Shown: positions 1-8,313 of the stretch, in pieces
Layout: every line of letters begins with the position of its first letter
Numbering within the stretch: the first letter of the stretch is position 1
Origin: CAUZSN01 sp963582345
Lineage (GTDB): Bacteria; Planctomycetota; Planctomycetia; Planctomycetales; Planctomycetaceae
Direction: 5' to 3'
Length of the DNA stretch: 64,000 nt
Assembly (NCBI GenBank): GCA_963582345.1
Contig: CAUZSN010000001.1
Span: 1 to 64,000, forward strand
The notes under the pieces: model-generated
The model's input: only the letters and a program-made list of their open reading frames with translations
What the model was told of the DNA's origin: nothing
Database searches by the model: none
Translations under genes and position numbers: made by a program

Positions 1-73
1 GTTCGCTTTAGAATCGCAGCTTGATTGTATTCGTCGTTGCCAAGTCAATTCAGCCATACGGACGCCTAATTCG

Positions 74-1114
74 ATGCGGCCGCTTTGCGATCTGTCTCGA
101 GATGAACTGGTTCAATGGTGCCATTCGCACTCACAGCCCGCGTATCGGGCTGCACAAATCTGGCGTTGGCTATTTGGAAAACGAATTTCAAATTTCGAAT
201 CGATGTGCGACGTGTCCGGTCAATGTCGGCAGCAACTGGCCCAAGAATTCGTCCTGTTTTCGACCAAGATCGTTGAACGTCGTACAGCTCGGGACCGAAC
301 CGAGAAGTTGCTGGTAGAATTGTGTGACGGTCAGCACATTGAGTGTGTGTTGATGCGTGAGCTAGGTCGTCGCACTGTGTGCATTAGCACGCAAGTTGGT
401 TGTGCGATGGGCTGTGTTTTTTGTGCCAGTGGGTTGCTTGGACTGAAGCGAAACCTATCGACGGGAGAAATCCTGGAACAAGTTCTGCAGCTCGATCGTT
501 TATTGGAGCGGAACGAGAAAATTACAAACTTGGTCGTTATGGGTATCGGTGAACCGCTGGCGAATTTACAGGCACTCATTCCCGCTTTGAATGCACTGCA
601 TGACAATTTCGGTCTGGGTCTGGGTGCCCGCCGCATGACAGTTTCTACGGTTGGCTTGCCGGATAAGATCCGTGAGTTCGCAAATGTCGGCAAGCCGTAC
701 ACCCTGGCGGTTTCACTTCACGCTCCAAATGACGAGTTGCGCAATGAATTAGTCGCGGTCAACGAAAATATAGGGATTCGGTCGATTCTAGAAGCGACCG
801 ACGAGTACTTCAAAAAAACTGGCCGCCGCGTCACGTACGAGTACGTGCTGTTGAGCGGCATCAACGATCAGCCGACGCATGCTCATCAACTGATAGCATT
901 GCTGAAGCCATGCAATGCACATGTCAACCTGATTCCCATGAATTTGGTCGAATCACTTTCGTTTGACAAACCAACAGAGCGGAAAGCGCAGCAATTCGCT
1001 GACATCTTGAATCGAGGCGGGATTACGACCACAGTGCGAAAACGAAAGGGAGCTGACATCGATGCCGCGTGTGGGCAGCTCAGACTCACGCAGGAATCTT
1101 CCTTTCGGACATGA
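74..1114 (+). CDS. rlmN: 23S rRNA (adenine(2503)-C2)-methyltransferase RlmN
   Basis: Radical SAM methyltransferase of 346 residues, the usual RlmN length. It methylates C2 of A2503 in 23S rRNA, and in known members also A37 of some tRNAs. The radical SAM cluster motif CxxxCxxC is seen at about residues 110, 114 and 117 (VGCAMGCVFCASG). The motif GEPLAN follows, and the C-terminal RKRKGADIDAACGQL carries the second catalytic cysteine (about C333) used in the methyl-transfer mechanism. Both conserved cysteines are present, so it should be active. The ATG at 74 gives the standard N-terminus; no strong ribosome binding site is visible. It stands alone, and a long perfect hairpin lies 180 bases downstream. 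Confidence 0.96.
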   Translation: MRPLCDLSRDELVQWCHSHSQPAYRAAQIWRWLFGKRISNFESMCDVSGQCRQQLAQEFVLFSTKIVERRTARDRTEKLLVELCDGQHIECVLMRELGRRTVCISTQVGCAMGCVFCASGLLGLKRNLSTGEILEQVLQLDRLLERNEKITNLVVMGIGEPLANLQALIPALNALHDNFGLGLGARRMTVSTVGLPDKIREFANVGKPYTLAVSLHAPNDELRNELVAVNENIGIRSILEATDEYFKKTGRRVTYEYVLLSGINDQPTHAHQLIALLKPCNAHVNLIPMNLVESLSFDKPTERKAQQFADILNRGGITTTVRKRKGADIDAACGQLRLTQESSFRT

Positions 1115-1290
1115 CCAGACGTATTGTGGTAGGAGCTAAAGTGTCGCAAGTTTCTAAACTAAAACCACTTACGACTCGAATCAGTATTTTGGTGGAACTC
1201 TTTCGCTTTGATAAGCGTCTAAGCTTAAATTGCGTTTGCGAGTAACTCGCGTGTAGTTGGACTATTTTTGTAACACTCGAATGATCTGAC

Positions 1291-1338
1291 GAGAAGTGTT
1301 GTAGGACGGCCTAGAAAGGCCGTCCTACAACACTTCTC
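1291..1338. repeat. Perfect 22-bp palindromic hairpin (REP-like, copy 1)
   Basis: The arms 1291-1312 and 1317-1338 are exact reverse complements around a 4-base loop (AGAA). The core reads GTAGGACGGCCT. A degenerate relative on the opposite strand lies at about 50313-50345 (GTAGGTCGGTCT, loop TTCC). It sits between rlmN and the next plus-strand gene, about 50 bases before that gene's start. There is no T-run after the stem, so a repeat-family member is more likely than a simple terminator, although it could stop or protect transcripts. Confidence 0.85.
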
Positions 1339-1390
1339 TTTGAAGGATTCCCGTTTTTCAAGCCGTCTCAAACATTCGGAAAATTATGTT

Positions 1391-2878
1391 ATGGGCCATA
1401 ATCGCACTGACGACTTGATATCGATATTTTATGACGGCGAAGGTTCGCCGGAAGAGCAATCTGAAGCGGAAAGTCAGCTCGAAACTTCGGACCAGGCGAA
1501 ACGCGAACTGACTGAAATGCAAAAGCTGACTAAGTTGTTGCAGATGCTACCGCGCGAATCGGTTCCCGAAGAATTCTGTATTGAAGTAATGCAGGCTGTT
1601 GAGCGGGAATCGTCAATTACGAGGGGGGATCGTTCGTTACGGTCCGCTGTTGCTGATCGCAGAACGGTGTGGCAGTTCACAATCGGGACAGTCATTGTTA
1701 CCGCGGCCGCAATGTTTGTGATGGTGAAGGCGTTTCAAGATACGGACCACCAAGGTGGTTTTGAGCTAGCTGGTATACAGCCATCACCGGCTACTAGGAT
1801 GTCGGCTGATGAGCCGGTGGAGAGCGCCTCGATGGGCGAGGAAGCCGCGATCGTCGTACGGACTGAAGTCGAGAGTTCGCTCGCTGAAGGCGTTGTAGCC
1901 GATAGTGCGACGGTTAGTAAAGTCGAATTGAACAGACCGAAAGTAAGCGAAAATGTCGTTGCGCAACCGTTAGTAGATGTAGAGGAACTTTCAGCAGCGG
2001 TGGCGAGCCGTGAATTGCACAGGGCTGAACACAGTTTTGTCTTCGACAACTCTCGCATCAGCGAATCTCAAGTTGGCGAAATGATCGAAGCCCTGGATAC
2101 TTCGGGCGAAAGGATTGCAGTTGTGAGGTTGACGGTCGTTGATCGGCTGGAGGGCTTAGAGAATCTGCAATTTTTGTTGACTCGAAATCAGATCGCTCCA
2201 CAATCAATCGCAATCCAGGAAAAGGATGATCGAACACTGGGACCCACACAGCAGGTTGACCGGCTAATGGCCGTCTACGTTGAAACCAACACCGAACAAC
2301 TGGCGTCCGCATTGCGTCAGTTCAACAAAGATCAATTTCGCAAACTTAAAGTTGAAAAACCGATTGCAATCGGCAACCTCGATGACGAGTCGAAAGCTCA
2401 AATTGGGTATTACTCGACCTTGTCGGGAGCTACGATTTCTCATCAAGAAGTGGGCTCCGATACTTCCAAGGTGTCGTTTTTCGGGAAGAATGATTCCGAT
2501 CAAAAATTGGTCGTCGGTCGCAGTGATATGAACAAACCGTCCATGACCGATTCGCAAGAGCAGATGACGCAAACTCTCATTAACGGTCGTGATTCTGACG
2601 TTTTGCACACATATCAAAACGAACCGGTCGGAAGTTCCGCTCCATCGGCCTTAGGTCGTTCGCGTCAGATTGCGCTATCGCTGTCTGCGAACATATTTGA
2701 ACGTCTGCCGAAGAAATCCGCGTCTGGGACAAAACTAAATCGTTCCCAGTCAGATGATCTCAAGAAAAATGTCACTGTAGATACTCTGAAGGTAGACGGA
2801 AAAATCAAGGGAAAAGCGGTCACGTCATACCGTCACTTGAAAGTCCTCTTTGTCTTGGTGGCGAACAGAGGAAAATGA
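1391..2878 (+). CDS. Membrane-anchored anti-sigma-factor-like protein
   Basis: A 495-residue protein starting at the ATG at 1391; an earlier in-frame start at 1340 lies inside the hairpin's right flank and is less likely. The N-terminus (DDLISIFYDGEGSPEE, then a helical acidic stretch to about residue 60) resembles the cytoplasmic sigma-binding domain of planctomycete anti-sigma proteins. One membrane helix is seen at about residues 93-113 (VWQFTIGTVIVTAAAMFV), followed by a long periplasmic part of about 380 residues with no recognised domain. It lacks the HxxxCxxC motif of zinc anti-sigma factors. No sigma factor gene adjoins it. The anti-sigma role is inferred from architecture only. Confidence 0.6.
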   Translation: MGHNRTDDLISIFYDGEGSPEEQSEAESQLETSDQAKRELTEMQKLTKLLQMLPRESVPEEFCIEVMQAVERESSITRGDRSLRSAVADRRTVWQFTIGTVIVTAAAMFVMVKAFQDTDHQGGFELAGIQPSPATRMSADEPVESASMGEEAAIVVRTEVESSLAEGVVADSATVSKVELNRPKVSENVVAQPLVDVEELSAAVASRELHRAEHSFVFDNSRISESQVGEMIEALDTSGERIAVVRLTVVDRLEGLENLQFLLTRNQIAPQSIAIQEKDDRTLGPTQQVDRLMAVYVETNTEQLASALRQFNKDQFRKLKVEKPIAIGNLDDESKAQIGYYSTLSGATISHQEVGSDTSKVSFFGKNDSDQKLVVGRSDMNKPSMTDSQEQMTQTLINGRDSDVLHTYQNEPVGSSAPSALGRSRQIALSLSANIFERLPKKSASGTKLNRSQSDDLKKNVTVDTLKVDGKIKGKAVTSYRHLKVLFVLVANRGK

Positions 2879-3477
2879 CAGAAGTCGTCTGCCCCATGAT
2901 TTTGACGTGTCTGCCTAACTGCTACGGGATCGAGTGTAAAATTCCTGGATGAGTCGGAGCCGGCAAAGCGATACAAAATGTTCACGGCAGCAGTGGCGGC
3001 AACTCTATGATCTGATTGTGAGTTTGGGAGGCGACGTTTGTTTGCTGTAGCCGGTCAAAGGGTTGCCCGATCTAGTCTTCACGGCGAATGCTAGTTTGGT
3101 CTGGTGAGACAAAGTCTATTTGTTTCGTTTTCGGCATGAAACGCGTCAGAGCGAAACGGTGGTCGACACGAATACATCTCGAAATCGGCTACCAGGGCAA
3201 TTAGAGAGCGAAGCGAACGCCAGAATTGTCACGATACGCACTTCCAGCGAGCGAAAAGTTAGCGGCTTCGTCCGTTTCAAGCTTGACACCGCAAATGCGA
3301 AACTTCATCATCGTCGTTGCAAACAGTGCGGGTTGATGGCTTGTCCTTTTATAGTATGCATACTGTGTCTTTTGTCGGGGTTTTCTGGAATCGCTGATGG
3401 ATGAGAAATTGTTGTTCATGGGATAACCGCTGCCCGTGCCTAGGTCTCAAGATTATTTGAATGACTGGAAGTAAGAA
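2879..3477. other. 599-base gap without a supported gene
   Basis: Lies between the anti-sigma-like gene and the STAS gene. Open frames exist on both strands (3120-3404 plus, 3201-3419 minus) but have no recognisable protein features and overlap each other. A perfect 12-base palindrome AGTATGCATACT is at 3353-3364, about 115 bases before the STAS start, and could be an operator. The STAS promoter presumably lies in this gap, but I could not identify convincing -35/-10 boxes. Confidence 0.5.
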
Positions 3478-3834
3478 ATGTCAACAGGTCACCGTCGACT
3501 AGAGATCGAAGAAATTGGCGATGTCACAATCGCAAAATTCATCGATAAGAAAATTCTCGATGAAGGCAACATTCAGATCATTGGTAACCAACTCTTCGGT
3601 TTGGTCGAGGATGATGGTCGTAATAAGATCGTCCTTGATTTTTCCAATGTCGAATATCTTTCCAGCGCGGCGCTGGGGAAGTTGATCACAATGGACAAGA
3701 AGGTGAAGGCGGCCAAGGGAAATCTCAGGTTGTGCAGTATCCGGCCTGATATTTATGAGGTGTTCGCAATCACCAAACTCAACAAGTTGTTCGATATGCG
3801 TGAAGATCAGGAAAAGGCTCTGGAAGGATTCTAG
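3478..3834 (+). CDS. STAS-domain anti-sigma factor antagonist (SpoIIAA/RsbV-like)
   Basis: A 118-residue single STAS domain, the normal size for the SpoIIAA/RsbV family. Family members are phosphorylated on a serine by an RsbW/SpoIIAB kinase and, when unphosphorylated, bind that kinase so that it releases its sigma factor or other target. The conserved segment reads VLDFSNVEYLSSAALGKL, with the candidate phospho-acceptor serine at about residue 62 or 63. A purine-rich ribosome binding site (GGAAG) lies 6 bases before the ATG. The RsbW-like kinase gene follows 155 bases downstream on the same strand, so the two are a probable partner-switch pair. Confidence 0.88.
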   Translation: MSTGHRRLEIEEIGDVTIAKFIDKKILDEGNIQIIGNQLFGLVEDDGRNKIVLDFSNVEYLSSAALGKLITMDKKVKAAKGNLRLCSIRPDIYEVFAITKLNKLFDMREDQEKALEGF

Positions 3835-3989
3835 GTCGAGCGTTCATTGGAATGTTGATTGGCTAATCAAAAAGTTAGGCCGGCCTAATGACAAGTTCTC
3901 AGCATTCCCCGAGTCGTGTTTAAGCACGACGAGTAGTCGAGTATTTCGACAACGAGCATTCGTTCAATACTCCCTTCCTTGGATTAACT

Positions 3990-4427
3990 GTGTCGGACAA
4001 AGAAGAATTTGAAGTTGCGATACCCAGTGATACGGCTGAGGCCCGAGAGGTCCAAGAACGAATCGTCGCCAATCTCGAGGAACGAGGTTTTCCGATGCGC
4101 GACGTGTTTGGAGTCCGTTTAGCACTGGAAGAGGCTTTAGTGAACGCTATTAAGCACGGCAATCGCATGGATCCTAGTAAGACCGTGCGAATTGGTTGGC
4201 GCATCTGTCAGGATGATGTTCAGATCGAAGTCGAAGACCAGGGCGAGGGCTTCGACGTCACAGATGTACCAGATCCCACCGAAGACGAAAACCTCAACAA
4301 ACCAGGCGGTCGTGGGATCATGCTGATGCGGTCGTTCATGAATTTCGTCCAATACAATGAGACGGGTAACATCGTAGTGATGACGAAGCATCGTGAAGTG
4401 GAATCTGCTGAAGTTTCCGACGATTGA
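3990..4427 (+). CDS. RsbW-like ATP-binding anti-sigma factor / serine kinase
   Basis: A 145-residue GHKL-fold protein starting at GTG 3990. The N box is seen at about residues 47-56 (EEALVNAIKHG), the G1 box at 83-88 (DQGEGF) and the G2 box at 106-112 (PGGRGIM). These match the HATPase_c_2 family of SpoIIAB/RsbW kinases, which phosphorylate a STAS partner and sequester a sigma factor. The STAS gene directly upstream is the obvious partner. No SpoIIE/RsbU-type phosphatase is in the window; the PP2C at 60 kb is a different subtype. The actual output (sigma factor or other target) is unknown. Confidence 0.87.
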   Translation: MSDKEEFEVAIPSDTAEAREVQERIVANLEERGFPMRDVFGVRLALEEALVNAIKHGNRMDPSKTVRIGWRICQDDVQIEVEDQGEGFDVTDVPDPTEDENLNKPGGRGIMLMRSFMNFVQYNETGNIVVMTKHREVESAEVSDD

Positions 4428-4442
4428 CTAAAGAAAACCGCT

Positions 4443-4464
4443 CCGGAATCGTATGGGATTCCGG
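4443..4464. terminator. Stem-loop between convergent genes
   Basis: The arms CCGGAATC (4443-4450) and GATTCCGG (4457-4464) pair perfectly around a 6-base loop. It lies in the 74-base space between the plus-strand RsbW-like gene and the minus-strand MscS-like gene, which converge. There is no clear T-run, so it is only a candidate bidirectional terminator. Confidence 0.5.
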
Positions 4465-4501
4465 GACTACGGTTTCCAGTCATCAATCATCTACGATTCC
4501 T

Positions 4502-5386
4502 TTATCGAACAGCCTCGCTGAGCATCTTCGCGTTCGGGACTGTGTGGCGTTCTGTCAATCCGTGCGATTCGGTTTCAATGACCGTGGCGACGGGGCCAAC
4601 TTCACGGATGGTGCCTTCCAGACCGGCGACACTGACACGATCGCCTGAATGCATGCGTTGGCGGACATAGTAGCCCGACAGAATCCCGCCAATGACGTCG
4701 CGTCCACCCAATCCCAGTGCCAGTCCAAAACCGATGGCCAGAGCGCCAAAGGCGATTAGGATGACCTGCTCTAGCAACGCGAACTTGATTTCAAGTTGCT
4801 CGAAGGCTGCGATAAATGTCATCAAGGCCAGCACATAGTAGCAGCCGGTAGCCAATCGGTCGGCGTAAGCAATGCCAACTCGATCGGTACCAGTGGCGAT
4901 CACGCCTCGCAGGAAGCTAGCAATCAGCAACCCAATAACGACGATGACAGTCGCGGCCAACAGTTTCGGGATGTAAGCAACCAGATTTTGCATGGCCGCC
5001 GAAAGCGATGGTAGGTCAAGGATATTGAATGCGGCCATCAGGAAAGTACACATTAACAGCCAAAACACAATCTGACCCATAATTGTTGAAATGGTACGTT
5101 GAATGCCTACCTGCTTCATCGACTCGGTCAGTCCGCTGCGTTCCGCAGCCGTTTGTAGGCCCACCCGTTCACACAATGCAGTGACGGCACGCCCCATAAG
5201 ACGGGCAACAATGTAGCCCAAAGCCAGCACTAACAGCATGGCCAGGACCGACGGAAGCATGTAGATCACGGTTGTGAATGCATCTTTCAATGCTTCACTC
5301 ATTCGGTCGACGTTTTTCGCAATCACGTCTCGAGTCGCTGCGGTCGAGTCGGCCAACAGTACTCGATTGATCGTATCGGAAAACAT
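4502..5386 (-). CDS. Small-conductance mechanosensitive channel (MscS-like)
   Basis: A 294-residue inner-membrane protein with about five membrane helices (roughly 41-63, 103-122, 140-160, 181-200, 208-226). The last leads into GLGGRDVIGGILSGYYV, which matches the pore-lining and following helix of MscS-type channels. A short beta domain follows (GDRVSVAGLEGTIREVG, about 248-264). It ends soon after, so the usual MscS C-terminal alpha/beta vestibule is missing; this resembles the short TM-helix-repeat type channel proteins of the CmpX kind. The ATG at 5386 has AAGGAA upstream. The role is presumably osmotic pressure release or ion conductance. Confidence 0.8.
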   Translation of the reverse strand: MFSDTINRVLLADSTAATRDVIAKNVDRMSEALKDAFTTVIYMLPSVLAMLLVLALGYIVARLMGRAVTALCERVGLQTAAERSGLTESMKQVGIQRTISTIMGQIVFWLLMCTFLMAAFNILDLPSLSAAMQNLVAYIPKLLAATVIVVIGLLIASFLRGVIATGTDRVGIAYADRLATGCYYVLALMTFIAAFEQLEIKFALLEQVILIAFGALAIGFGLALGLGGRDVIGGILSGYYVRQRMHSGDRVSVAGLEGTIREVGPVATVIETESHGLTERHTVPNAKMLSEAVR

Positions 5387-5470
5387 TGGAAATTCCTTTC
5401 GTAGAAACAGGGAAGGTCATCCCGGCAGTTGATTTCGGGACTGCGGAGTAAGATTCATGCGTTCGTCGGA

Positions 5471-5758
5471 TCAGTGTTGTTTCCGTGATTGGCCACTTGG
5501 TGTGCCTTTAATTCGACCGGTTGCTGTGAATGTCAGAAAATGAATGGTGCTACCTAATATCATGACAGTAGCATATGGCAAATCGCGACAAGTGAAATCG
5601 AACAAGTGAGTCGCCAATAAGGCCGTGTTGAGCCGCTGATGCACCTGCGCGTCAAGCTGCGTCGGAACCGACGGAATGTCTCTGGCGGTCAACTGTTGAA
5701 ATAACTCATTTGAAACCTTAACAAGTTCATTGTTGTTATGATCGGGACTTTTCTTCAT
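5471..5758 (-). CDS. Small conserved-type protein, possible membrane helix
   Basis: A 95-residue protein. The central part (QLDAQVHQRLNTALLATHL, then a hydrophobic stretch LPYATVMILGSTIHFLTF) resembles small planctomycete proteins with a short cytoplasmic N-terminus and one membrane segment, often found with sigma-factor genes. That resemblance is from memory and not proven here. Its ATG overlaps, in ATGA fashion, the stop of an upstream 67-codon open frame that carries a sigma-70 region-2-like string. No function can be assigned. Confidence 0.5.
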   Translation of the reverse strand: MKKSPDHNNNELVKVSNELFQQLTARDIPSVPTQLDAQVHQRLNTALLATHLFDFTCRDLPYATVMILGSTIHFLTFTATGRIKGTPSGQSRKQH

Positions 5759-5870
5759 TTGGGAATTGCTCTCGCACCGTGTCGCGGGCTCAATGTATTC
5801 GCATCTTGCCGCCCCCTTAGGAACACCCGCACGAAGCTCTCTTGGGCTGCATCGTTGGCTTCATGCCCGT

Positions 5871-5934
5871 TGCCCCTTAGCCGCAAGTACGCTACACGTG
5901 CTCGCGGCGGCGTACTAGCATCGCCATAAGGGCA
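5871..5934. repeat. Imperfect palindromic element
   Basis: The outer ends TGCCC (5871-5875) and GGGCA (5930-5934) and the inner arms AGTACGC (5886-5892) and GCGTACT (5910-5916) are inverted repeats. The stretches between them match with small gaps. The whole would fold into a GC-rich hairpin. It could be a mobile palindromic repeat or part of a decayed gene. Confidence 0.45.
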
Positions 5935-6174
5935 GGGCTGATCGAATCTTCACGAACGGCCTTAATAACCAAGGACTCGTCAATTTGCTTGGTTTGCTGA
6001 ACACTCTTAACCACACGATTATGCCTCGTTCGATGTGGATGCATGTTCGAAGTTGACCTGTTAGTTGCTGCTCGCGAAACGTGAGTCACAAGAATATCAC
6101 AATGTTGCGGCACAACGAGGCGCAAGTTATTGAAGAGAAATGAGATGTGAATTGTGTTTTTTTCTGCCCCAGCG

Positions 6175-6198
6175 GATTTTAACAGACTTGTTAAAATC
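6175..6198. promoter_or_regulatory. Perfect 10-bp inverted repeat, operator or hairpin
   Basis: GATTTTAACA (6175-6184) and TGTTAAAATC (6189-6198) are exact reverse complements around the 4-base spacer GACT. The symmetry and AT-rich arms suit a dimeric repressor site. It could equally be a hairpin in the transcript running out of hemL, whose stop is about 130 bases away. No regulator gene adjoins it. Confidence 0.4.
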
Positions 6199-6329
6199 TC
6201 CGGATTCAAATCGCTCTTCCGTGCCAAAAACAAAATCCGTCTTCAGTCTGACAACTGCAGGCTGCGGTCGATTTACGTTAAGGACGTCGAAATCCTGGGC
6301 AAGGTGTTCGGAATGATTCGGCGCGTGTT

Positions 6330-7628
6330 CTAGATTGCAATTTCGGCCAGTATCTGGCTGGCCGCAGTGACCGTTGTGTCGATGTCTTCATCTGTGTGCA
6401 TCACGCTGACAAAGTTAGCCTCGAACTGACTGCAGGGAAGATACACGCCTGCCTCGATCATTTCCCAAAAGTATCGTGAGAACAGATCTGTATCGCACTG
6501 GGTGGCAATTGAATAATTCGAAACACGCTCAGTATTGAAAAACAGCGTAAACATGCTGCCGATTTGGGCTACGCTGTGCGGAATTCCCGCAGTATCCGCC
6601 GCTTGGTGAATTCCATCGATCAGTCGTTTCGTGGTCTGTTCCAGATAATCGTACGGTTGAGTGTCGCGCAGCGTCTTCAACGTTGCAATACCCGAGGCCA
6701 TGGCCAACGGGTTTCCAGAGAGCGTGCCGGCTTGGTAGATCGGGCCGACGGGCGAGATGGAATTCATGACATCCGTTCGGCCGCCGTACGCTCCAACTGG
6801 CATGCCGCCGCCCAAAATCTTTCCCAGTGTCGTCAGGTCGGGTGTAATTCCATATCGCTGTTGTGCGCCGCCGTAGGCGACTCGAAATCCTGTCATGACT
6901 TCATCAAAAACTAATAGCGCTCCATATTGCGTGCATAAGTCGCGAGTGGATTGAAGAAACTCCGATTCGGGCAGTACCACTCCCATGTTGCCAGCGACCG
7001 GTTCCAGTATTACGCAGGCGATTTGGTCTCCAAGTTTTTTCATCGTGTCGGCTAATTGCTGCGTGTCGTTGAATTGCAGTACGATTGTGTCGGACGTACA
7101 TCCTTTGGGAACTCCGGGACTGGACGGCACACCGTGCGTCATCACACCGCTTCCCGCATGTATCAGCAGGCTGTCGACGTGACCGTGATAACAGCCGGAA
7201 AATTTAAGGACCAAGTCGCGGGCGGTATGTCCACGAGCCAACCGGATGGTGCTCATTACGGCTTCTGTCCCAGAATTGACCATCCTTATTTTTTCGATCG
7301 ACGGGACGGCACGGATTACCAATTCGGCCAATTCGGTCTCCAATTCCGTGGGTGCTCCGAAACTTGTCCCGCGTTTCAATGCCTCGTCGATGGCCGTAAG
7401 TACTGCATCGTGTCGGTGTCCCAAGATATGCGGGCCCCAGGAACCGACGTAATCGATGAATCGATTGCCGTCGATGTCGTATAGGTAGGGCCCCTGACCG
7501 CGTTCGATGACCAATGGCTCGCCGCCGACACCGCCGAACGCCCGAGCCGGACTGTTCACGCCGCCGGGGATCGATTTGAGTGCCCGTGAGAAATGAAGCT
7601 GACTCTTTTCACGCGGGATGTGTGCCAT
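6330..7628 (-). CDS. hemL: Glutamate-1-semialdehyde 2,1-aminomutase
   Basis: A 432-residue class III PLP aminotransferase-fold enzyme that turns glutamate-1-semialdehyde into 5-aminolevulinate in the C5 route of heme synthesis. The PLP lysine is in TTLGKILGGGMPVGAYGG (about K270). NSGTEAVMSTIRLAR (about 118-132) and FDEVMTGFR (about 241-249) are the family's cofactor-binding segments. The N-terminal PGGVNSPARAF is diagnostic for HemL. Length and motifs are complete. It is a cytosolic enzyme. The other heme gene seen here, hemD, lies 25 kb away, so the pathway is dispersed. Confidence 0.97.
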   Translation of the reverse strand: MAHIPREKSQLHFSRALKSIPGGVNSPARAFGGVGGEPLVIERGQGPYLYDIDGNRFIDYVGSWGPHILGHRHDAVLTAIDEALKRGTSFGAPTELETELAELVIRAVPSIEKIRMVNSGTEAVMSTIRLARGHTARDLVLKFSGCYHGHVDSLLIHAGSGVMTHGVPSSPGVPKGCTSDTIVLQFNDTQQLADTMKKLGDQIACVILEPVAGNMGVVLPESEFLQSTRDLCTQYGALLVFDEVMTGFRVAYGGAQQRYGITPDLTTLGKILGGGMPVGAYGGRTDVMNSISPVGPIYQAGTLSGNPLAMASGIATLKTLRDTQPYDYLEQTTKRLIDGIHQAADTAGIPHSVAQIGSMFTLFFNTERVSNYSIATQCDTDLFSRYFWEMIEAGVYLPCSQFEANFVSVMHTDEDIDTTVTAASQILAEIAI

Positions 7629-7887
7629 AAGTGTGTCATCCTATTGCGATTCAAATGTCTCTGTTACGACCGTCTGCCGGTTTGGTCGTACAACGTGCCA
7701 ATTTGTCATAACTAATCTGTCCGCACGTCGCTCAACGCTGGAAATTTCCCCAAAGCATAATTGTAACCTAGGATTCCCTAATCGGTGCGGCATGATTTTG
7801 ACGTGGTACTACTCCCTCACAGGGCTTGCCAAACTCTGTCATCGGAGCTGCCGTTGTCAGATACGTTATGTAAGACAAAGACTCAGT

Positions 7888-8289
7888 ATGGAAAACAATT
7901 CTCTGAGATCCAGGCTGTGGCGCTTTTCGACGTGCCCTCAGTCGAAGGATGTTGACGCAACATCATATGTTAGATGCGTCGCTGAAGTCGCGCAGTGGAG
8001 CGAACAGTACGGCTGCGAGGAGATTCTGGTTTATGCGGACAACAGCATTGCTGATCCCTGGTTGGTTGCCGACGTCATATTGCAGCACACACAGAGACTG
8101 TATCCCTTGATCGCCGTTCAACCGGTTTATATGCATCCGTATTCCGTGGCGAAGATGATCGCGACGCAGGGATACATGTATCAGCGGAAGTTGTACCTGA
8201 ACATGGTCGCCGGCGTAAAATCTTCTCAGCTTGCGTGTAGCTCTAGTTGTCTTAAGGAAATGCCGACGAGCGAATGGTCCAAAATGTGA
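7888..8289 (+). pseudogene. Truncated LLM-class flavin monooxygenase remnant
   Basis: An open frame of 133 codons from ATG 7888. Residues about 10-112 (FSTCPQSKDVD, YGCEEILVYADN, VDPWLVA-like DPWLVADVI, AVQPVYMHPYSVAKM, YLNMVAG) match the N-terminal third of luciferase-like FMN monooxygenases of about 350 residues. After LNMVAG the similarity stops and about 25 unrelated residues lead to a stop. I could not find the rest of the enzyme in any frame before the next gene. The flavin barrel cannot form from this piece, so it is best read as a 3'-truncated pseudogene. There is no clear ribosome binding site. Confidence 0.65.
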
Positions 8290-8313
8290 ACCGAAGTCAG
8301 CAAAAACGGTCGC

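Larger units (their letters stand above)
5759..6329. other. 571-base gap holding two inverted repeats
   Basis: Lies between the start of the small minus-strand protein gene and the end of hemL. It contains an imperfect inverted repeat at about 5871-5934 and a perfect 10-base inverted repeat at 6175-6198. An open frame 5892-6233 on the minus strand (113 codons) runs through both and shows no recognisable protein. A shorter minus-strand frame ending at 5757 contains HEANDAAQESFVRVF, which looks like part of a sigma-70 region 2 but stops after 67 codons. I see no supported gene. Confidence 0.5.

Noticed and set aside
5892..6233. 113-codon minus-strand frame in the hemL downstream gap
   Set aside because: It runs through both inverted repeats of the gap and shows no protein family, signal or coding-like composition.
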